This document shows, piece by piece, positions 1 to 8,228 of a stretch of DNA of 64,000 bases (positions are counted from its first letter, which is position 1; each line of letters opens with the position of its first letter). The DNA comes from Xenorhabdus lircayensis (GTDB lineage: Bacteria; Pseudomonadota; Gammaproteobacteria; Enterobacterales; Enterobacteriaceae), in assembly GCF_016306625.1 (NCBI RefSeq), contig NZ_JACOII010000038.1, positions 62,001 through 126,000 on the forward strand. Reading direction: 5' to 3'. Under the pieces are notes generated by a model. The model ran no database searches and had not been told where the DNA came from. It was given only the letters and a program-made list of their open reading frames with translations. A program made the position numbers and the translations under genes.

Positions 1-377
1 CAGGGCAAAATACCATTGTTTCAGAGAAGGTATCTACTCAGCCGATTGGTGTTCTGACCGAACAGAAGCGTGTTGCGGATTACCTTCGCCTACATCGCAA
101 ATTGCCAGACTATTACATTACGAAGAAGCAAGCCCGTCGTCTTGGCTGGGATGCTCGCGAAGGTAACTTATGCGACGTTTTGCCGGGTCAAGCGATTGGT
201 GGTGATCGTTTCTCCAACCGTGAGAATAAACTGCCGACAGCAAGTGGTCGTCACTGGTTTGAAGCGGATGTGAATTATCGGTGTGGGCACAGAGGCAGTG
301 ATAGACTAGTCTACTCTAATGATGACCTTATTTATCTGACAGTTGATCACTACAAAAGTTTTACCCAACTGGAGTAA
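1..377 (+). CDS. Barnase-family guanyl ribonuclease (5' end outside window)
   Basis: Ribonuclease of the barnase (microbial RNase N1) fold, which cleaves single-stranded RNA after guanine. The frame is open from base 3, so the N-terminus and any signal peptide lie outside the window; 124 codons are visible. All three barnase catalytic residues can be placed: Glu in WFEADVNY, Arg in SDRLVYS and His in VDHYKSF near the C-terminus. The substrate-loop motif SNRENKLP is also present. Two cysteines (in NLCDVLPG and NYRCGHRG), absent from the Bacillus enzyme, could form a disulfide if the protein is exported. The stop at 375-377 is 4 bases from the start of a barstar gene, the classical toxin-inhibitor arrangement. 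Identification is firm; cellular location is unknown because the N-terminus is missing. Confidence 0.93.
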   Translation, partial: GQNTIVSEKVSTQPIGVLTEQKRVADYLRLHRKLPDYYITKKQARRLGWDAREGNLCDVLPGQAIGGDRFSNRENKLPTASGRHWFEADVNYRCGHRGSDRLVYSNDDLIYLTVDHYKSFTQLE

Positions 378-381
378 TGAC

Positions 382-651
382 ATGAAAAAGGTGGAATTCG
401 ATTTTAACCAGATCTCTGATTTAGTCACTTTTTATCGTGAATTCAAAGAGAGCTTCGATCTTGGGGATAATTTTGGTTCCAACTTGGACGCGCTGTGGGA
501 TGCCGTGACGGGTAGCATTGAGCTGCCGGTTGAGATTAGCTTCATCAGCTTAACGCCGCAGAAACGAACGCGCTTTGCGGCGTTAGTACTGCTGCTTGAA
601 GAGGCGGAAGAAGAGCTGGAAGGGGAATTACGGTTTAATGTGATGAGTTGA
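382..651 (+). CDS. Barstar-family ribonuclease inhibitor
   Basis: Cytoplasmic inhibitor that plugs the active site of barnase-type ribonucleases. The 89-residue product starts MKKVEFDF and shows the barstar hallmarks: a region rich in Phe and acidic residues (FYREFKESFDLGDNFGSNLDALWD) and an acidic C-terminal helix (LLLEEAEEELEGE). The ATG at 382 is preferred over an in-frame upstream start at 343, because GGAG lies 8 bases before it and it follows the ribonuclease stop by 4 bases. Translational coupling would let inhibitor and enzyme be made together. Its E. coli relative YhcO is an orphan barstar; here the pair is complete, so the protein most likely guards the cell against the upstream enzyme. 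Confidence 0.93.
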   Translation: MKKVEFDFNQISDLVTFYREFKESFDLGDNFGSNLDALWDAVTGSIELPVEISFISLTPQKRTRFAALVLLLEEAEEELEGELRFNVMS

Positions 652-669
652 ACTTTTTCCTTTTGTTAC

Positions 670-697
670 GACTCCCCGTTTTGTTGAAACGGGGAGT
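670..697. terminator. Hairpin after barnase-barstar, likely bidirectional terminator
   Basis: A 12-base arm GACTCCCCGTTT (670-681) pairs with AAACGGGGAGTC (686-697) around a 4-base loop. T-rich sequence follows on the plus strand and also precedes the hairpin. It sits between the barstar gene and the converging minus-strand genes. Confidence 0.75.
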
Positions 698-872
698 CTT
701 CTTCAGATTTCATGGAGTCTGCGGCGGAAATAGTGTTCCAATCGGGGAATAGGGTATGCTTTGTAGCAGCGTCGGTGCTAAAAATGTCCTCAACGCTTCT
801 GAGGGGGGAACGGACATGAGATGCAGTGGTAAAAACCATGCGCAAAGTTACCATAGCAATTAGGCTTAGGCT

Positions 873-1232
873 TTACCTCGCTCTTCTTATTAGTAAACGT
901 TGTCCTGGGTAGTCGATAACTATTTCGTATTCTTCTAAAAATGTCGTACCCAGAAGACCATCGAAGGAGAGGTGTGAAAAATCCCCGTCGAGCACAAGTG
1001 AGGAGGTTTTTACTTTTGTTGTACCGGTATCCTTTAGAGTTAATGATACGCAATCTACAGCTTTCAATTCATCCTCGGTGGCTTTATCGCCGAAAATTTC
1101 GCACGGCTCACGCCATAAAAAAGATTTGAGGTGATCTTTCCAGAAAATAGAAATTGAGGCACCCGTATCTAAAATAAAGGAGTAATCATTGCCACCAGTA
1201 GAGAGTGTTACAGCGATACCAGAGGTGGTCAT
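873..1232 (-). CDS. Retropepsin-like aspartic protease, probably lacking its N-terminal part
   Basis: Small clan AA (retropepsin-like) aspartyl protease domain. The active-site triplet is in ILDTGASIS (about residues 21-29), and a second conserved block, FDGLLGTTFLEEYEIVIDY, matches the C-terminal part of bacterial retropepsin-like proteins. The first ATG is at 1232, but the reading frame stays open upstream to about 1331 and translates to plausible coding sequence (SLPLRMTTSGIAVTL) with no ATG in that part. Relatives are usually longer and exported, with a signal peptide, and none is visible here. The gene may be a remnant of a longer one, or use a non-ATG start. It ends in RRAR and lies 8 bases beyond the stop of the dehydrogenase at 1340, in the same direction. 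Confidence 0.62.
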   Translation of the reverse strand: MTTSGIAVTLSTGGNDYSFILDTGASISIFWKDHLKSFLWREPCEIFGDKATEDELKAVDCVSLTLKDTGTTKVKTSSLVLDGDFSHLSFDGLLGTTFLEEYEIVIDYPGQRLLIRRAR

Positions 1233-1339
1233 GCGTAACGGCAGCGAGATCCATTCTTTGTTTGGATGAACACCAACGGCCTCGACGCTTTCGCCGACAG
1301 TTACGAGTCTTTGATGATAATCAAGGTGGATTCAGGGCG

Positions 1340-2272
1340 TTAATCGCCAGAAAAATACCTCTCAACATTTTTAAATGCACTCTCGAAATAAATGTCATAA
1401 CAACTTTTAGTGACATAGCCGATATGTGGGCTGCAAAGTACGTTATCACGTTTTAATAAAGAGTAGTTGCTATCCCAGATTGGTTCAATATCAAAAACAT
1501 CCAATGCAGCAAAACCAGGTGTCCCTAAGTCGAGTGCTTTTTCCAGTGCATCTGTTTCTACCAATCCAGAGCGGGCTGTATTCACTAATAGTGCGGTAGG
1601 CTTCATCTTGGTTAGATCCGCAAATGTGATACCACCTGCGGTTTCTTTGACTAACCGTTGATGCAGGGTGATGACATCTGAAGTCTGGAAAAACTCTTCT
1701 CGGGAGTTTGGTACTATTAATCCTTCTTGGCGGGCTTGCTCTTGGGCACGAGTTGATCCCCAAACCTGTATTTTCATATCAAATGATTGCGCGTACTTGG
1801 CAACAAGTTGGCCGATCTTGCCATAACCTACTATTCCCAATGTTTTGCCCGCGACGGTATCGCCAAATTCAGTCTGCCAGTGGCCTTTTTTCATCATTTC
1901 TACTGAGGGGGTAAATCTACGTATGGAGCTTTGAATTAGCAACCAAGTTAATTCTGCTGCGGCAACGGGCGAACCTGCACCTTCAACAACAGTAATTCCC
2001 CGTTGCTTGCATAATTCCAGATCGATATTGTAAGCAACTTTCCCCGTCTGGCTGATCAGTTTTAAATTGGGAGTTTTAGACAAGAATTTCTCATCAATGA
2101 GGGTTCTTTCACGAATCAGTATCAGAGCGTCAGCTTTGGATAATAGCTCTTCTGCTTTAGGCTCACGGTCAAGGGCAGCGAGGCAAATTACCTCAAAGTC
2201 ACTGTTCTGATGTAAAGCCTGAATTTGTTTTGTAGCATATTGATAATCATCAGGAATAATAACTAACGGCAT
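1340..2272 (-). CDS. D-2-hydroxyacid dehydrogenase (NAD-dependent)
   Basis: Member of the D-isomer-specific 2-hydroxyacid dehydrogenase family (formate, lactate, glycerate and phosphoglycerate dehydrogenase relatives), which interconverts 2-oxoacids and D-2-hydroxyacids with NAD(P)H. The cofactor motif is GIVGYGKIGQ in the middle of the protein. The catalytic Arg (NTARSGL), Glu (DVFDIEP) and His (SPHIGY) follow in the usual order. Length is about 310 residues. I prefer the ATG at 2272 (MPLVIIPDD) over the one at 2293, because AAAGGA lies 8 bases before it. The substrate cannot be told from sequence. The gene stands alone apart from the retropepsin-like ORF downstream, and I see no pathway partner. 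Confidence 0.85.
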   Translation of the reverse strand: MPLVIIPDDYQYATKQIQALHQNSDFEVICLAALDREPKAEELLSKADALILIRERTLIDEKFLSKTPNLKLISQTGKVAYNIDLELCKQRGITVVEGAGSPVAAAELTWLLIQSSIRRFTPSVEMMKKGHWQTEFGDTVAGKTLGIVGYGKIGQLVAKYAQSFDMKIQVWGSTRAQEQARQEGLIVPNSREEFFQTSDVITLHQRLVKETAGGITFADLTKMKPTALLVNTARSGLVETDALEKALDLGTPGFAALDVFDIEPIWDSNYSLLKRDNVLCSPHIGYVTKSCYDIYFESAFKNVERYFSGD

Positions 2273-2433
2273 TTGAGTAATCCTTTGTGTCATTTCTATA
2301 ATTTTAGGAAGCAGGGTGAAGATTGCTTAGAGCAAGCTAGATTATCTTATTTTTTTATTACGTATCTGTAACATTTAATCCAAAATGTTAACTTAATCCA
2401 GTCTAATGTAATGAAGGGGGCTCAGAGGAAAAT

Positions 2434-2460
2434 ACCGCCAATTCTCAACGAAATGGCGGT
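2434..2460 (-). terminator. Hairpin downstream of darP
   Basis: ACCGCCA (2434-2440) pairs with TGGCGGT (2454-2460) about 10 bases beyond the darP stop. On the minus strand it is followed by TTTTCCTC. Probable terminator of darP. Confidence 0.55.
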
Positions 2461-2470
2461 GGGGAGTAGA

Positions 2471-3007
2471 TTAGGCTGATTCCGATAACTCTTTCAGATA
2501 TTGGAAAATCTGGCGGTAGAATTTCGGTGGTTTGTTGGCCGCCTTCTCTTTTTTAGCGTTGCGAATCAGTGTACGAAGTTGCTGGCGATCAGTATGTGGA
2601 TACAGTGCTACAACTTCTTCAAAGGCATCATCACTTTCAACCAATTTGTCACGCAGCTCTTCCAGTTTATGCAATAGAACGATCTGCTGGTTGTGGCGGT
2701 TTTTCAGTTTATCCAACGCAGTGGTGATCGGTTCAGGATCACGGGCGCGCAGCAGTTTACCAATCAACTGCAATTGGCGACGACGGCCTTCACGTTTGAT
2801 TTTCTGCGCCAGTTCAATGGCTGCCAGCAAATCGTCATCCAGAGGAATCCGTTCCAGTTGATTTTTGCTGAGTTCAACCAGTTCTACTCCCAACTTTTTC
2901 AGTATTTCAGCATCCCGCTTTATTTCACTTTTACTGACCCAGATTATCTCTTCTTCTTCCTCTTCAGCAGGATAATTGTCGAGCCAATCTTCAGGCTGCT
3001 TTGCCAT
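2471..3007 (-). CDS. darP: DarP (YjgA), dual-action ribosomal maturation protein
   Basis: Assembly factor for the large ribosomal subunit, known in E. coli as YjgA or DarP, which binds late 50S precursors. The 178-residue product has the family's acidic N-terminus ([24 protein letters not shown]), the highly charged core ([22 protein letters not shown]) and the C-terminal block [12 protein letters not shown]. Its length is close to that of the E. coli protein. It is divergently arranged from pmbA, as in E. coli where yjgA and pmbA are neighbours, which supports the assignment. About 200 bases separate the two starts and must hold both promoters. Confidence 0.93.
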   Translation of the reverse strand: MAKQPEDWLDNYPAEEEEEEIIWVSKSEIKRDAEILKKLGVELVELSKNQLERIPLDDDLLAAIELAQKIKREGRRRQLQLIGKLLRARDPEPITTALDKLKNRHNQQIVLLHKLEELRDKLVESDDAFEEVVALYPHTDRQQLRTLIRNAKKEKAANKPPKFYRQIFQYLKELSESA

Positions 3008-3204
3008 AATCGTTTTCCTTCTAAAAAGGCCGGATAAGGTGCGTTTTGGAGCATGACCTATCGTCCGGTGGGTGTTAACATCCTAATATTGTGTATTGTA
3101 ACTGGGAAAATTGCCTGATTACCACTCGGCATTCATGTTATGAACCGAATTTAGGCATTTTTCCTGACGAATTCTCTCTTAATTCATTGGATTACGGTTA
3201 ATTA

Positions 3205-4548
3205 ATGATAGTCACCAATCAACAAATCGCGGAGCAGCGTAAGCAATTGGAAGATGCGGTTGCCCATGCTCTGGAATTAGCGAAGTCCGGTTGTGATGCT
3301 GCGGAAGTCGCGGTCAATAAAACCACGGGGATTAGCGTCAGCACTCGTTTCAGTGAAGTCGAAAATGTTGAGTTTAACAGCGATGGCGCACTGGGGATCA
3401 CGGTTTATCACCAGCAGCGTAAAGGCAGTGCTTCCTCAACGGATCTCAGCCCAGAAGCGATTGCCCGTACTGTTAAGGCCGCCATTGATATCGCTCGCTA
3501 TACTTCTCCCGACCCTTATGCTGGCCCTGCCGATAAAGAGTTATTGGCATTCGAGGCACCGGAGTTGGATCTTTTCCACCCTGCTGATCTGGATGCAGAT
3601 ACGGCCATTGAGTTGGCTGCCCGTGCTGAACAAACTTCATTGCAGGCAGATGAACGCATTACCAATACCGAAGGCGGTAGTTTCAACAGTCATTATGGTA
3701 TTCGGGTATTTGGCAATAGTCACGGTATGCTGCAAAGTTACTGTTCAAGTCGTCATTCTATATCGAGCTGTGTGATTGCTGAACAAGATGGCAATATGGA
3801 GCGAGATTATGCTTATACCGTGAGCCGCCATATTGACGAATTGAAATCGCCTGAGTGGGTTGGACAGGAGTGTGCTCGCCGGACGCTTTCCCGTCTGGGC
3901 GCACGTAAGTTACCAACGATGAAAGCACCTGTTATCTTTTCTGCGGAAGTGGCAACAGGTTTGTTTGGCCATCTGGTTGGTGCGATCAGCGGTAGCAGTA
4001 TTTACCGTAAGTCTTCTTTCTTGCTGGATAGTTTGGGTAAACAGATTTTGCCTTCATGGCTGACCATTGACGAGCAGCCTCATTTGCTGCGGGGGTTGGC
4101 TTCTACACCATTTGACAGTGAAGGTGTGCGTACAACGCCACGTGATGTCGTTAAAGATGGTGTTTTGCAGACTTGGCTACTGACTTCTTATTCTGCCCGT
4201 AAATTGGGGATGGTGAATACGGGTCATGCAGGTGGAATTCATAACTGGCATATCGCGGGTCAAGGGCTGGATTTTGCCAGTTTACTGCGCGAAATGGGAA
4301 CAGGCCTGATCGTCACCGAGCTGATGGGGCAAGGCGTTAGTGCGATTACAGGGGACTATTCCCGTGGCGCATCCGGTTTTTGGGTCGAGAATGGCGAGAT
4401 TCAATATCCAGTTAGTGAGATCACCATCGCAGGCAATTTGAAAGATATGTGGGCGAATATGGTGACAATCGGTAATGATATCGAAACACGCAGTAATATT
4501 CAGTGCGGCTCGGTGTTGTTGCCGGAAATGAGTATCGCTGGTCAATAG
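3205..4548 (+). CDS. pmbA: PmbA/TldE, subunit of the TldD-TldE metalloprotease
   Basis: Non-catalytic partner of the TldD zinc protease; the complex processes microcin B17 and degrades the CcdA antitoxin. The 447-residue protein aligns with E. coli PmbA throughout, for example [36 protein letters not shown] and [23 protein letters not shown]. It lacks the HExxxH zinc motif, as expected of TldE. The ATG at 3205 matches the E. coli N-terminal region, allowing for a slightly shorter N-terminus. tldD itself is not in the window. Confidence 0.95.
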   Translation: MIVTNQQIAEQRKQLEDAVAHALELAKSGCDAAEVAVNKTTGISVSTRFSEVENVEFNSDGALGITVYHQQRKGSASSTDLSPEAIARTVKAAIDIARYTSPDPYAGPADKELLAFEAPELDLFHPADLDADTAIELAARAEQTSLQADERITNTEGGSFNSHYGIRVFGNSHGMLQSYCSSRHSISSCVIAEQDGNMERDYAYTVSRHIDELKSPEWVGQECARRTLSRLGARKLPTMKAPVIFSAEVATGLFGHLVGAISGSSIYRKSSFLLDSLGKQILPSWLTIDEQPHLLRGLASTPFDSEGVRTTPRDVVKDGVLQTWLLTSYSARKLGMVNTGHAGGIHNWHIAGQGLDFASLLREMGTGLIVTELMGQGVSAITGDYSRGASGFWVENGEIQYPVSEITIAGNLKDMWANMVTIGNDIETRSNIQCGSVLLPEMSIAGQ

Positions 4549-4565
4549 GGATACTCAATCAACAG

Positions 4566-4594
4566 CAGCCAGTTCGGTGTAACTGAGCTGGCTG
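4566..4594. terminator. Hairpin between convergent pmbA and rnk
   Basis: CAGCCAG (4566-4572) pairs with CTGGCTG (4588-4594), with partial inner pairing. It lies in the 50-base space between the two converging stops. There is no T-run, so termination is only probable. Confidence 0.45.
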
Positions 4595-4598
4595 GGAG

Positions 4599-5009
4599 CT
4601 AGCGGTGATATTCACCTGCGGCTTCTGGTTGGTAAATTATTTCTAATACTTTTATTCGGGTTTTTTCACCGTTTGGCAATTCCCACGTTATTTCATCATT
4701 CACCCGCAGCCCCAGAAGTGCGGCACCCAAAGGAGCCATAACTGACAGGTGTTTGGTGCTGTCTTGCAGAGAAGCAGGATAGACCAGTGTGCGAACACGT
4801 TCTTCCTTGCTGCCTAGGTCAATAAAGCGAATTTCACTGTTCATTGTGACAACATCAGCTGGGATATCTACTGGGGGCACGATTTCCGCTCGATCTAGTT
4901 CTTCATTCAGAGCCTCCGCGATGCTGGTATTAGCAAATGCAGGCTGTTCCAACAGCGAATCTAAACGTTCGGCGTCCAGTTCGTTGATAATGATTTTAGG
5001 TTTTGTCAT
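4599..5009 (-). CDS. rnk: Rnk, regulator of nucleoside diphosphate kinase
   Basis: Rnk is a GreA/GreB-like protein that binds RNA polymerase and affects nucleoside diphosphate kinase levels. The 136-residue protein starts [16 protein letters not shown] at 5009. A longer in-frame start at 5045 is rejected because GGAGCG lies just before the 5009 ATG and the E. coli protein begins there. The C-terminal FKBP-like GreA/GreB domain is seen in [20 protein letters not shown] and the ending [17 protein letters not shown]. The upstream 200 bases are unusually rich in hairpins (separate entry). It converges on pmbA. Confidence 0.93.
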   Translation of the reverse strand: MTKPKIIINELDAERLDSLLEQPAFANTSIAEALNEELDRAEIVPPVDIPADVVTMNSEIRFIDLGSKEERVRTLVYPASLQDSTKHLSVMAPLGAALLGLRVNDEITWELPNGEKTRIKVLEIIYQPEAAGEYHR

Positions 5010-5040
5010 ACCACGCTCCAAATTAGGCTCAATACAAAAT

Positions 5041-5173
5041 AACACCCCGCGTCACAAGGAGGGGGGTGTTATTTTAAAAGTAATTAAAGTGATATTAGGC
5101 TGTTCTGTCGTGAAAATAAAGAGATCATGATCACGAACTGTTTTGCGCTGTTAATGAGATAAGGCTCATTAAC
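5041..5173 (-). promoter_or_regulatory. Hairpin-rich region upstream of rnk (possible leader)
   Basis: Two clear hairpins lie between the racemase remnant and rnk. AACACCCC (5041-5048) pairs with GGGGTGTT (5063-5070), and GTTAATGAG (5150-5158) pairs perfectly with CTCATTAAC (5165-5173) around a 6-base loop. The second could end transcription from the racemase remnant. A conserved rnk leader RNA is known in proteobacteria, and these could be part of one, but I did not match its consensus. TGATCATGATCA is also present near 5121-5132. Confidence 0.35.
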
Positions 5174-5211
5174 ATAGATTAAAAATAACCAGACATCATT
5201 GGAGCTGCTGA

Positions 5212-5868
5212 TTAGAGGCCTTTAACAGCGATTTTTGGGTTGGTTTCTCCCCAAATGGAAGATAACTCAACAACGTGCATACCGCTCCATTTCTGGATAT
5301 CAGACTGGGTGATTTCGTCGTTACCTTGTTTACCGAAGATCACAACTTCATCGCCAGCCTTCACGTTAGGCAGATCAGTAATGTCTACCATGGCCGTGTT
5401 CATGGAGATGCTGCCAACAATTGGCGCACGGTGACCATTGATCAAGACATAGGCTTTGTTTGACATGCTGGAGCTTAAACCATCAGAGAAACCAACTGGC
5501 AGGTTGGCGAGTTTGGAATCACGTTTCAGGACGTAAGTGTTGTTGTAGCTAACACCATTGCCTTGAGGGTATGACTTAACAGAAGCAACACGGGTTTTTA
5601 CTTCAATCAGTGGCTTGTATTCTGGATGGCTGGTGGTCAGAATGCCGTAAAGTGCACTACCGACGCGTACCATATCAAATTGTGCTTCTGGGATGCTCAT
5701 TGATGCAAAAGAGCTTGATGCGTGCAGAGTGATTTCATCTCTTTTCAGGTTGGCAGTTTTGATCAACCAAGAAGTTTGGTCTTTGAAATTCTTGATACTT
5801 GAACGGATTGCATCCAGATCGGTGAGAGCATGGTGGCTCATCATACCGACCAGTTTTAGGTTAATCAA
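5212..5868 (-). pseudogene. Alanine/broad-specificity amino-acid racemase, N-terminal half missing
   Basis: The 218 visible residues match the C-terminal part of alanine-racemase-like enzymes: the end of the TIM barrel (KLVGMMSHHALTDLD, ITLHASSSFASMSIPEAQFD, MVRVGSALYG) and the C-terminal beta domain with the catalytic-Tyr region (VSYNNTYVLKRDS) and PIVGSISMNTAMVDIT. A full protein has about 360-410 residues. The N-terminal part that carries the PLP-binding lysine is absent; the frame closes at a stop near 5896. A possible extra remnant (LVSVRDEPDL) lies about 5929-5960 on the same strand, but this is tentative. It begins at a TTG with no ribosome binding site. The broken gene cannot make an active racemase. 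Its FxGxSY-like and MNTAMVD features suggest the Bsr-like branch, but that is uncertain. Confidence 0.8.
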
Positions 5869-6106
5869 AGAAATACTGTGTAATGTTTGGGCGGAAAATA
5901 GGAATTAGGAGGATGTTAGCAATATACGTGGTAGTGCCAAATCTGGTTCATCGCGAACCGATACCAATTGATGTTTGATTTTAGCGATTGGTTAGGGAAT
6001 TAGTTCTTTTTTATCAAGATATAGGAGAAATTCTGCTGTCAGAATATTGTTGATGGTTATTATGTATTCAAGAAAAAAGTGAGAGGGAAGAGTGGGGAGA
6101 AAGGTG

Positions 6107-6379
6107 TCAATCTTCATCAAAACCAGAATTAAAGAGTTCAACAATAGCCGCCAGCGCCTGTTGTTCATCTGGCCCTGTAGCTTCAACCTCAATATAACTG
6201 CCTTGCTCTGAATCCAGCATGAGCATGGCAATCACACTACTGGCCTCAGCTTGAATATTATTGCTGTTGCGCAGAATGACCTGCGATTGAAACTGCTGCA
6301 CAAGGTCATGCAGTTTCATTGCAGGTCTGGCATGCATACCAAGCCGATTTTTAATCTCAAGCCGTTGTTTGACTGTCAT
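6107..6379 (-). CDS. ptsO: NPr, phosphocarrier of the nitrogen phosphotransferase system
   Basis: HPr-like carrier that passes phosphate from EINtr (PtsP) to EIIANtr (PtsN). The 90-residue protein has the phosphorylated His16 in [10 protein letters not shown] and the conserved [11 protein letters not shown] segment where HPr carries its regulatory serine. It is the last gene of the block rpoN-hpf-ptsN-rapZ-ptsO and starts about 30 bases after the rapZ stop, as in E. coli. The operon link implies shared control with sigma-54 and the GlcN6P regulator RapZ. Confidence 0.96.
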   Translation of the reverse strand: MTVKQRLEIKNRLGMHARPAMKLHDLVQQFQSQVILRNSNNIQAEASSVIAMLMLDSEQGSYIEVEATGPDEQQALAAIVELFNSGFDED

Positions 6380-6409
6380 GCTTTACTTCATTGCTTGCTA
6401 TTGATTACG

Positions 6410-7261
6410 CTATTTACGTTTTTCCAGTGTACGGTGACGTGACTGCACATTTTTGCCACGAGAACGGAAATAATCTGCCAACTGTTCAGCAACATAGACA
6501 GAACGGTGTTTACCACCAGTACAACCAATGGCGACAGTCAGGTAGCTACGGTTATTGGTCTCCAGCATGGGGAGCCAAAGCTCAAGATAACTGCGGGTCT
6601 GGTAAATGAAGTTATGCACTTCTGTATGGCGATCCAAAAATGCCGCAACAGGGCGATCCAGGCCAGTCATTGGGCGTAGCTTAGGATCCCAGTGAGGGTT
6701 TGGCAGGAAACGCACATCGAAAACATAGTCCGCGTCAATTGGGATGCCATGTTTGAAGCCAAAAGATTCAAACACCATGGTCAGTTCACGTTCCCGTTTA
6801 CCCAGTAAACGTGTCCTGAGCATTTCTGCCAGTTCATGAACGGACATTTCAGATGTGTCGATGATCAAGTCGGCGCGTGAACGCAGGGGTTCCAGCAGAT
6901 CGCTTTCTTGGTCAATCGCACTTTCCAATGACAGATTTTTGCTGGATAGTGGGTGCAAACGACGCGTGTCACTGTAGCGGCGGATCAGAGTATTACGATC
7001 CGCATCAAGAAACAGCAGCTGTGGTGAGAAACTGTCAGGTAATTGGGTTAGAGCTTCTTCGAAGATTTCTGGCGACTCCGGCATGTTTCTGACATCGATG
7101 CTAACCGCAGCCGAAATATCGCGTTCAGCCAGCGTGTTTGCCAATTCTGGCAGCAACACGACCGGCAGGTTATCCACGCAATAGAATCCCATATCTTCCA
7201 GCGCACGCAGAGCAACGGACTTTCCGGAACCTGAACGACCACTGACTATCATCAGCACCAT
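6410..7261 (-). CDS. rapZ: RapZ, RNase adapter protein for GlmZ decay
   Basis: RapZ binds glucosamine-6-phosphate and, when this is plentiful, hands the small RNA GlmZ to RNase E, so limiting GlmS synthesis. The 283-residue protein has an N-terminal P-loop GRSGSGKS (residues 8-15), a Walker-B-like region, and the C-terminal RNA-binding domain with [15 protein letters not shown] and the basic tail [17 protein letters not shown]. Its length is typical (E. coli 284). It sits between ptsN and ptsO in the rpoN cluster. Confidence 0.97.
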   Translation of the reverse strand: MVLMIVSGRSGSGKSVALRALEDMGFYCVDNLPVVLLPELANTLAERDISAAVSIDVRNMPESPEIFEEALTQLPDSFSPQLLFLDADRNTLIRRYSDTRRLHPLSSKNLSLESAIDQESDLLEPLRSRADLIIDTSEMSVHELAEMLRTRLLGKRERELTMVFESFGFKHGIPIDADYVFDVRFLPNPHWDPKLRPMTGLDRPVAAFLDRHTEVHNFIYQTRSYLELWLPMLETNNRSYLTVAIGCTGGKHRSVYVAEQLADYFRSRGKNVQSRHRTLEKRK

Positions 7262-7300
7262 GAGGCGACTCCCCTAAATGTTTATAATTGTAATCGCTAT

Positions 7301-7768
7301 TTATTCAGTAATGATTCTGTATAGTTCTTCGTCACTCTGCGCTGAACGCAGGCGACGGCAGAGATTCTTATCTGCAAGGCGCTTTGCAATCAATGATAGT
7401 GAGTGTAAATGGGTTTGACACTGGTCTGATGGCACCAATAAAGCGAACAGTAAGTCAACAGGTTGATTATCGATGGCATCAAAGGTAATGGGATGTTCCA
7501 GATGCAGAAATACACCAACGGCATTATCCGAGCATTCTTTATCCAATTTGCCGTGGGGGATTGCAATCCCGTTCCCAATGCCTGTTGTGCCCACTTTTTC
7601 GCGGGAGAGAATGGCTTCGAATACAGTATGTTCCGGTAATCCAAGCTGTTTTGACGCTAGTTCACTGATAATCTCTAAGGCACGCTTTTTACTCGAACAA
7701 GGCACGTTGTTGCGTGTACATTCGGGTGAAAGTACTGAGCTTAGTGGTAAATCTGTTTCGTTGTTCAT
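7301..7768 (-). CDS. ptsN: EIIA-Ntr, PTS regulatory protein PtsN
   Basis: Terminal phosphoacceptor of the nitrogen PTS, which regulates potassium transport and other targets according to its phosphorylation state. The product aligns end to end with E. coli PtsN; the active His is in GIAIPHGKL (about residue 72). The annotated ATG at 7768 (MNNETDLPLSSVL) matches the E. coli start and has AAAGAA just before it. A GTG four codons upstream (7780) is in frame but less likely. It lies between hpf and rapZ on the same strand. Confidence 0.95.
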   Translation of the reverse strand: MNNETDLPLSSVLSPECTRNNVPCSSKKRALEIISELASKQLGLPEHTVFEAILSREKVGTTGIGNGIAIPHGKLDKECSDNAVGVFLHLEHPITFDAIDNQPVDLLFALLVPSDQCQTHLHSLSLIAKRLADKNLCRRLRSAQSDEELYRIITE

Positions 7769-7799
7769 TTCTTTATTCACTTAGGGCCTTGTTATACCA

Positions 7800-7815
7800 G
7801 ATGCCTTGAGGCATC
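7800..7815 (-). other. Small hairpin between hpf and ptsN
   Basis: GATGCC (7800-7805) and GGCATC (7810-7815) form a 6-base-pair stem with a TTGA loop in the roughly 150-base space before ptsN. It could stabilise or process the operon mRNA. There is no T-run. Confidence 0.35.
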
Positions 7816-7917
7816 CGGTATTGATGCACTGCACTATGAACCTGACTATAAACACGATAGTCGGTGTTATAGATAGAACAGTGATAATTTTATGACGGCC
7901 CCGTTGCCTGAAAGCTG

Positions 7918-8205
7918 TTAATGTTGTCTCAATTTACTTTTGTGTTTGGTCAATTGACGCGCGAGCTTATCTGCCAGTGCATCAATTGCCGCATACATAT
8001 CTTCATGCTCTGAGGTTGCATGCAACTCTCCTCCATTAACATGCACCGTGGCTTCGGCGATTTTCTGTACCTTTTCCACTCGGAGGATGACCTGAATGAG
8101 ATTAATTTTATCGAAATATTGATCCAGTTTGCCGCATTTGGTGCTCACAATGTTGCGTAGTGCATCTGTGATTTCAATATTGTGGCCTGTGACATTGAGT
8201 TGCAT
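7918..8205 (-). CDS. hpf: Hpf, ribosome hibernation promoting factor
   Basis: Short-form hibernation factor that binds the 30S decoding region and, with RMF, makes inactive 100S ribosomes in stationary phase. The 95-residue protein begins MQLNVTGHNIEIT and has the S30AE family pattern, including VHVNGGELHATSEHEDMYAAID and the basic C-terminal helix LARQLTKHKSKLRQH. An in-frame upstream start at 8232 would add 9 residues that overlap rpoN; the ATG at 8205, preceded by GAGAAGGAAA, fits the E. coli start. It follows rpoN directly. Confidence 0.95.
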   Translation of the reverse strand: MQLNVTGHNIEITDALRNIVSTKCGKLDQYFDKINLIQVILRVEKVQKIAEATVHVNGGELHATSEHEDMYAAIDALADKLARQLTKHKSKLRQH

Positions 8206-8228
8206 AGTGTTTTCCTTCTCTGTGTTGT

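Noticed and set aside
666..854. 62-codon minus-strand ORF overlapping the barstar terminator
   Set aside because: No recognisable domain, no ribosome binding site, and it contains the terminator hairpin.
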